Of a DNA stretch of 64,000 bases, positions 59,958 through 64,000 are shown in pieces. The notes under the pieces are model-generated. The model was given only the letters and a program-made list of their open reading frames with translations. It was not told where the DNA came from and did not search any database. This stretch comes from Geobacter sp. (GTDB taxonomy: Bacteria > Desulfobacterota > Desulfuromonadia > Geobacterales > Geobacteraceae), in assembly GCA_003574885.1 (NCBI GenBank), contig PJFC01000001.1, positions 434,001 through 498,000 on the forward strand, read 5' to 3'. Made by a program: the position numbers and the translations under genes. Each line of letters starts with the position of its first letter. Position 1 is the first letter of the stretch.

Positions 59958-61363
59958 CGGTTACCGACCTCTGGACCGTGATGCCGATTCTCATCATCGC
60001 CTGCGGCAGCTTGCTGGTGCTCCTGCTGGGGGCAATAGCCCCGGGGCGCTATCTGACCATGGTGGGGGTGACGACCTGTGTCGGAGCTGCGCTCTGGACA
60101 TTTCAGTTTCCCCCCGTTCCGGCCGCTCCCCAGCTGGGGGTTGCGCTGACACCGCTGGCACGAATCTTCACGGTGCTCTTCGCCCTTGCCGGGTCGGCCA
60201 CGCTCCTCCTTTCCCACGACTTCAATGAACGGCGCGGCATCCGGGGAGAGGAATACCCGGCCACCATCCTCTTTGCCATCTTCGGCATGACGGTGCTCAG
60301 TGCCGCCACTGCGCTCCTTACCCTCTTCCTTGGCCTGGAGGCGCTCACCTTCGCCTTCTATATCCTGGTCGCCATGGATACCGCCAGCAACAGGGGCGCC
60401 GAGGCAGGGCTCAAGTACCTGCTTCTCGGCGCCATCTCCGCCGCCTGTATCGCCTTCGGCATCGCCCTCGTCTACGCCGCCACCGGTACGCTGGAGATCG
60501 GGCCGGCCATGGAGGGAGCGGCACGGAGCGTTGGCAGCCGCCCGCTGGCGTTTGCCGGGTGGGCGCTCATTCTGGTGGGGGCTGCCTTCAAGGTATCCCT
60601 GGTGCCGGCCCACCTCTGGACCCCCGACGTCTACCAGGGGGGACCCCCGCCGGTGGTCGCCTTCCTCTCCACCGGTTCCAAGGGGGCAGCTATCCTCTTT
60701 CTCATTGACCTTCTCCGACCGGCCGGCCTCATTCCGGCGCTACATACCCCCCTTTGGGGGCTTGCTCTCCTCTCAATGGTGGTGGGTAACCTTGCGGCAC
60801 TACGCCAGCAGAGTCTCAAGCGTCTCCTGGCCTACTCCTCCATCGCCCAGATGGGGTACGTTGCCCTTGCGCTCCTTACCGGCAGCCGGGAGGGGTACGT
60901 GGCGGCGGCTTTCTACGTGATGCTCTACACCGCCATGAATCTGGCTGCATTCGGTGCCATTGCCTCACTGAGCAGCAAGGACGACCTGGAAAGCATCGAA
61001 GAATACCGCGGTCTCGGCTACGCACGACCCTTTACCGCCGGCGTCCTGGCCCTCGCCCTCTTCGCCCTGGCGGGAATCCCCCCCACCGCCGGCTTCATGG
61101 GGAAATTCTTCATCTTTGCTGCGGCCATCCGAGGGGGGGAACCGCTCCTGGCCCTTCTCGGCATCATAACTGCTGCCGTGTCGGTCTATTTCTACCTGCG
61201 GGTGGTGGTCAACCTCTACCTCCGTCCCGCCACGGCAGAGATCACGGCCAACCGGCCGACCCCGGCAGAGATAGTTCCCCTTGCTGCTGCCTCCCTTGTC
61301 ATCCTCGTACTTGGCATCTATCCTGCTCCGCTCTTGGCGCTCATCGAAGCGGCCCTTTCTTGA
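59954..61363 (+). CDS. nuoN: NADH-quinone oxidoreductase subunit N
   Basis: A 469-residue antiporter-like subunit with about 14 helices, GLEALTFAFYILVA, KVSLVPAHLWTPDVYQGGPPPVVAFLSTGSK and QQSLKRLLAYSSIAQMGYVALAL. It is the proton pump next to NuoK and ends the operon. The ATG overlaps the nuoM stop (ATGA). About 280 bases of non-coding sequence follow, with no separate terminator on the plus strand beyond the shared hairpin at 61591. Confidence 0.95.
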   Translation: MTVTDLWTVMPILIIACGSLLVLLLGAIAPGRYLTMVGVTTCVGAALWTFQFPPVPAAPQLGVALTPLARIFTVLFALAGSATLLLSHDFNERRGIRGEEYPATILFAIFGMTVLSAATALLTLFLGLEALTFAFYILVAMDTASNRGAEAGLKYLLLGAISAACIAFGIALVYAATGTLEIGPAMEGAARSVGSRPLAFAGWALILVGAAFKVSLVPAHLWTPDVYQGGPPPVVAFLSTGSKGAAILFLIDLLRPAGLIPALHTPLWGLALLSMVVGNLAALRQQSLKRLLAYSSIAQMGYVALALLTGSREGYVAAAFYVMLYTAMNLAAFGAIASLSSKDDLESIEEYRGLGYARPFTAGVLALALFALAGIPPTAGFMGKFFIFAAAIRGGEPLLALLGIITAAVSVYFYLRVVVNLYLRPATAEITANRPTPAEIVPLAAASLVILVLGIYPAPLLALIEAALS

Positions 61364-61582
61364 TCAGGCAAAAACCCATTTCAAAAGGAGGGAGGAGTCT
61401 CGGGAGTGAAGGGAAAAGACCGAGCGGCAGCGGACACTCACCGGAAGTATTTTATCAGCTTGTGAGCTGAAGGCGGCGCCACAGCCTATTAGAAAAGAAC
61501 CGATTCAGGTCCGCAGCGGAGGGATTGACCGAATGGACGAGGCTCCTCCCTCCTTGCCGGCGGGAACATTTCCCGATATTCC

Positions 61583-61612
61583 AAAAGAAAAGGCGGGGAT
61601 TGCTCCCCGCCT
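61583..61612 (-). terminator. Intrinsic terminator of the XRE-family gene
   Basis: AGGCGGGGA-TTGC-TCCCCGCCT is a nine-base stem; on the minus strand it is followed by TTTCTTTTGG. It lies about 30 bases past the stop at 61641. Between nuoN and this point (61364-61582) no gene was seen. Confidence 0.85.
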
Positions 61613-61640
61613 CGATATGTCTCTCATGTAGCGTCATTAT

Positions 61641-62558
61641 TCACCTGGTTATCACGAAGTCACGCCGCGTCTTGTCCCACGTATACCCTTTGCCGCTCCA
61701 GATAGCCTCGATGGTCTGCCAGTCGAGGCCGAGCCCTTTCATTTCCTCCGTCAGGTAATAGGCGGGCATGATCTCATTGTCATCGATTTTGCCGTCCCCG
61801 TTGGTGTCCGCCCAGTGCCGGCCGTTGATTGTCACCTTGTTCGGCCCACCGATGGCCTCCGTGCGCGTCGAGTCGCCACTCTGCAATACCACTTTGCCGG
61901 TAAATGATGCCGTCGAATCAAGGGGAGCGTCGTGGGGAATGCGGACCGTGAAGGAGATGGTGGCGGCGGTGCTACCGCCGGGTAGAAGCCATTTCAGCTC
62001 ACCGCTCGATAGTTGGCCCGTCGATGGGCGTGGAACGGAGTTCACCAGTTGCCAACCGGTGGGAAGCCCGGATCTGACGATAATTCCGCCTGCATCCGTC
62101 TCCCGGCGCTGCACCTTGATCTGAATCGGTATGATCTCTCCCGGTGCCCCGAAATGGGGAAGCCATCTGACTGCAACCGGGGGGGCGGCTTTAGGGTATA
62201 TCAGCAGGAAGATTGCTGCCAGGATCACAATGACCAGCGTCAGTAGCATCGGCCAGCGACGCCGGTGGGGTGTCGGGGATTGGGGTTCTTCTTCCGGGGA
62301 AGGCGGCTCTTCATCGCGGCGCAGAATCTCGTTGAGGGGAACCTCAAGGGCAGCGGCCAGTTTTTCCGCGTTGTCCCGTTTAATGGTTGGATATCGGTTG
62401 TTTTCCCAACGTGAAATGGTATCGGTGGTCACGCCGACCACGTTTGCTACGTAGAGCTGGGTGAGTTTTTTTGTTTCCCTGATATTTCTGACGCTGCTGC
62501 CGTTTACTGCAACCACAGGAGATGTGCTCTTTTCAGGTTTGCCGGTGATTTCATTCAT
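61641..62558 (-). CDS. Membrane-anchored XRE-family protein with periplasmic domain and dockerin-like Ca loop
   Basis: A 305-residue protein: cytoplasmic HTH_XRE domain (about 18-75: VRNIRETKKLTQLYVANVVGVTTDTISRWENNRYP), acidic/Pro linker, one transmembrane helix (about 103-122), then a beta-rich periplasmic domain and DTNGDGKIDDNEI (an EF-hand/dockerin-type calcium loop). The topology suggests a one-component membrane regulator that reads a periplasmic signal. ATG at 62558 (GGGAAGC upstream) is chosen; 62567 and 62633 are alternatives. A palindrome lies upstream, between this gene and the PpcA-like gene. Confidence 0.75.
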   Translation of the reverse strand: MNEITGKPEKSTSPVVAVNGSSVRNIRETKKLTQLYVANVVGVTTDTISRWENNRYPTIKRDNAEKLAAALEVPLNEILRRDEEPPSPEEEPQSPTPHRRRWPMLLTLVIVILAAIFLLIYPKAAPPVAVRWLPHFGAPGEIIPIQIKVQRRETDAGGIIVRSGLPTGWQLVNSVPRPSTGQLSSGELKWLLPGGSTAATISFTVRIPHDAPLDSTASFTGKVVLQSGDSTRTEAIGGPNKVTINGRHWADTNGDGKIDDNEIMPAYYLTEEMKGLGLDWQTIEAIWSGKGYTWDKTRRDFVITR

Positions 62559-62627
62559 GCTTCCCATTTTAGCAGAAATATTGCGGATTCCTCCTTTTTT
62601 TTCATGGAAGCATCTCCGGCCGGAACC

Positions 62628-62657
62628 CGACATCGGGTCGCAAATAACCCGATGTCG
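62628..62657. promoter_or_regulatory. Perfect inverted repeat between XRE and PpcA-like genes
   Basis: CGACATCGGGT and ACCCGATGTCG, an 11-base perfect stem with an eight-base loop, in the divergent intergenic region. It may be an operator for the XRE protein or a hairpin in one of the leaders. Confidence 0.5.
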
Positions 62658-62738
62658 ATGGCCGAAACGGAAAATGCGTGGTATGTTTTATCCCAATGGA
62701 TGCCCAATCCAACTCTTTTAACGGAAAGGAAACAAATC

Positions 62739-63011
62739 ATGAAAAGAATTATCGCAGCAGCAGCACTCACCCTGTTCACGGCTGGACTGGCCCTTGCCGC
62801 CGACACCATTACCCTGCCGGCCAAGAACGGAAACATTACCTTCAACCACAAGCAGCACCAGGAAACCCTCAAGGACTGCAAGATATGCCACGAGAAGGGG
62901 CCGGGAAAGATCGAGGGTTTCGGTAAGGACTTCGCCCACAAGACCTGCAAGGGGTGCCATGAGACGAAAAAGCAGGGGCCGACCAAATGCGGAGAATGCC
63001 ACAAAAAATAG
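62739..63011 (+). CDS. PpcA-like periplasmic triheme cytochrome c7
   Basis: A 90-residue exported cytochrome: signal peptide (MKRIIAAAALTLFTAGLALA), mature start ADTITLPAKNGNITFNHKQH, and three haem sites CKICH, CKGCH and CGECH, ending HKK. CHEKGPGKIEGFGKDF and GPTKCGECHKK match PpcA of Geobacter sulfurreducens closely. PpcA-family proteins shuttle electrons across the periplasm to outer-membrane cytochromes during metal and electrode reduction. GGAAAGGAAA precedes the ATG at 62739. It is divergent to the XRE membrane regulator. Confidence 0.92.
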   Translation: MKRIIAAAALTLFTAGLALAADTITLPAKNGNITFNHKQHQETLKDCKICHEKGPGKIEGFGKDFAHKTCKGCHETKKQGPTKCGECHKK

Positions 63012-63145
63012 GTACGGCTTCGTCAAAAGTCCATCTGCGGCGTTGCCCGCACCCTTCTTCACTGCGGCGTACCTAGTGTACGCCTCATTCCTCAGGGTAC
63101 AAGCGCCTTGCAGCTGAAGCTTTTTACTGTGCCGTATCGTGCCTT
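63012..63145. repeat. GTACGCC hairpin repeat, copy 4
   Basis: GGCGTAC-CTAGT-GTACGCC (63066-63084) in a longer element starting TACGGCTTCGTCAAAAG. It fills most of the gap between the cytochrome and the helicase; no gene was seen. Confidence 0.7.
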
Positions 63146-63235
63146 CGGCACGAAGAATAGTCGGGAAAGGGGTGGTCGAAAGACCGCCCCTTTTCTGTTG
63201 CGACGGGGGGGCAAAGATAGTATCTTCATGGCCTC

Positions 63236-64000
63236 ATGAAGCGCTATTTTTCTGAAAATGCCATTCTCCAGCTGCGGGAATCGATCGACGATGCCGATGG
63301 TAACGAGGTCTTCTTCCTTGGACGGACTGATGAGGCCCGGCTGGTGGTCGAGGTGGAGCCTCTCGCCCGGGGGAACCGGGATGCCGTGGCCGCCATTATG
63401 ATCGCCACCTCTTTTGGCGACGTAGTTATCCACAACCACCCTACCGGTCGACTCACTCCTTCCCAAGCCGATCTGGAGATCGCCTCCATACTAGGGAATC
63501 AGGGTGTCGGGTTCTACATCATCGACAACCGGGCCGAACGCTGCTACCAGGCGGTGGCCCCCTTTGCCCGCAAGGCGGTGGAGCATCTTGCGTTCCCTGA
63601 GGTGGAGCGGTTTTATGCCCCTGACGGCCCCCTTGCCGGTCTCGCCGGTTATGAATTCCGGGAGGAACAGACCCGCATGGCTTTTGCCGTTGCCGAAGCC
63701 TTCAACGGGGATAGGGTGGCGGTCATCGAGGCGGGGACCGGCACCGGCAAATCTCTCGCCTACCTTCTCCCCGCCGCCCTCTGGGCAACCCGCAACAAGG
63801 AGAGGGTGGTCATCTCCACCAACACCATCAATCTCCAGGAACAGCTCACCCGGAAAGACATTCCCTTCCTGCAGAGCCACGGCGGCCTGGAGTTCAAAGC
63901 CGTCCTTGTCAAGGGACGGAGCAACTACCTCTGTCTTCGAAAACTTGCGACGATCAAGAGCGAGCCGGCCCTCTTCAAGGATGAGGCGGCGGAAGAGCTG
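63236..64000 (+). CDS. JAMM-domain / DinG-type helicase fusion (partial, runs off the window)
   Basis: At least 255 codons open to the window end. Residues 1-110 form a RadC-like JAMM/MPN domain with VVIHNHPTGRLTPSQADL: His66, His68 and Asp79 are the metal ligands in the HxH...SxxD arrangement. From about 130 an XPD/DinG superfamily 2 helicase begins, with Walker A EAGTGTGKS (165-173) and STNTINLQEQL. GRSNYLCLRKL holds the first Cys of the expected iron-sulfur cluster. DinG helicases unwind DNA with 5'-3' polarity in repair. The ATG at 63236 lies 91 bases past repeat copy 4. Confidence 0.85.
   Translation, partial: MKRYFSENAILQLRESIDDADGNEVFFLGRTDEARLVVEVEPLARGNRDAVAAIMIATSFGDVVIHNHPTGRLTPSQADLEIASILGNQGVGFYIIDNRAERCYQAVAPFARKAVEHLAFPEVERFYAPDGPLAGLAGYEFREEQTRMAFAVAEAFNGDRVAVIEAGTGTGKSLAYLLPAALWATRNKERVVISTNTINLQEQLTRKDIPFLQSHGGLEFKAVLVKGRSNYLCLRKLATIKSEPALFKDEAAEEL

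Overview
The window reads as a chromosome segment of a Geobacteraceae-type bacterium (Desulfuromonadota). The support is a fused NuoB/C/D Complex I subunit, two triheme c7 cytochromes (one strongly PpcA-like), a desulfoferrodoxin / ferritin-like / flavodiiron / thiol-peroxidase oxidative-stress set, a GC-rich core, and an apparent selenocysteine-containing thioredoxin. No rRNA, tRNA, CRISPR array or classical insertion sequence was seen.

Layout. 1-8.8 kb: ordinary housekeeping genes (ttcA, flavodiiron protein, double-hotdog thioesterase, UPF0270, Bax-inhibitor-1 family, GT2 glycosyltransferase, HIT protein, VF530, retropepsin-like protease). 8.85-10.48 kb: eight copies of a ~143-bp tandem repeat, most carrying a DnaA-box-like 9-mer, interrupted by a GxxExxY (PD-(D/E)XK-type) gene and followed by a RelE/ribbon-helix-helix toxin-antitoxin pair. 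11.1-20.05 kb: an AT-richer island encoding a complete SspABCD-SspE phosphorothioate DNA-modification and phage-defence system. 20.1-24.2 kb: a broken BglII-like restriction gene, a DUF2726 protein, a DUF2238 membrane protein, a tiny HTH protein and a second GxxExxY gene, scattered among six long imperfect palindromes. 24.2-39.1 kb: core genes again (priA, AMIN protein, DUF815 ATPase, quinone oxidoreductase, pseudouridine synthase, ferritin-like protein, tpx, PilZ, dfx, c7 cytochrome, S1 protein, greB). 39.3-61.4 kb: gltB, bcp, selenocysteine thioredoxin and a complete nuoA-N locus. 61.6-64 kb: a membrane-anchored XRE protein, a PpcA-like cytochrome, and the start of a JAMM-DinG helicase fusion that runs off the window.

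How the genes fit together. The nuo locus encodes all Complex I subunits in the usual order, with B, C and D fused. It has collected extra genes between nuoE and nuoI (two monoheme cytochromes, DUF488, a 91-residue protein, a decayed GxxExxY cassette, an ankyrin protein) and several repeats. Two of these additions are bounded by inverted repeats of one family (GCCACAGAG...CTCTGTGGC). The three GxxExxY genes each sit inside a different class of repeat, the strongest candidate here for an undescribed repeat-nuclease association. The stress-defence genes (flavodiiron protein, dfx, ferritin-like protein, tpx, bcp, thioredoxin) fit an anaerobe that meets oxygen, and the c7 cytochromes fit periplasmic electron transfer to extracellular acceptors.
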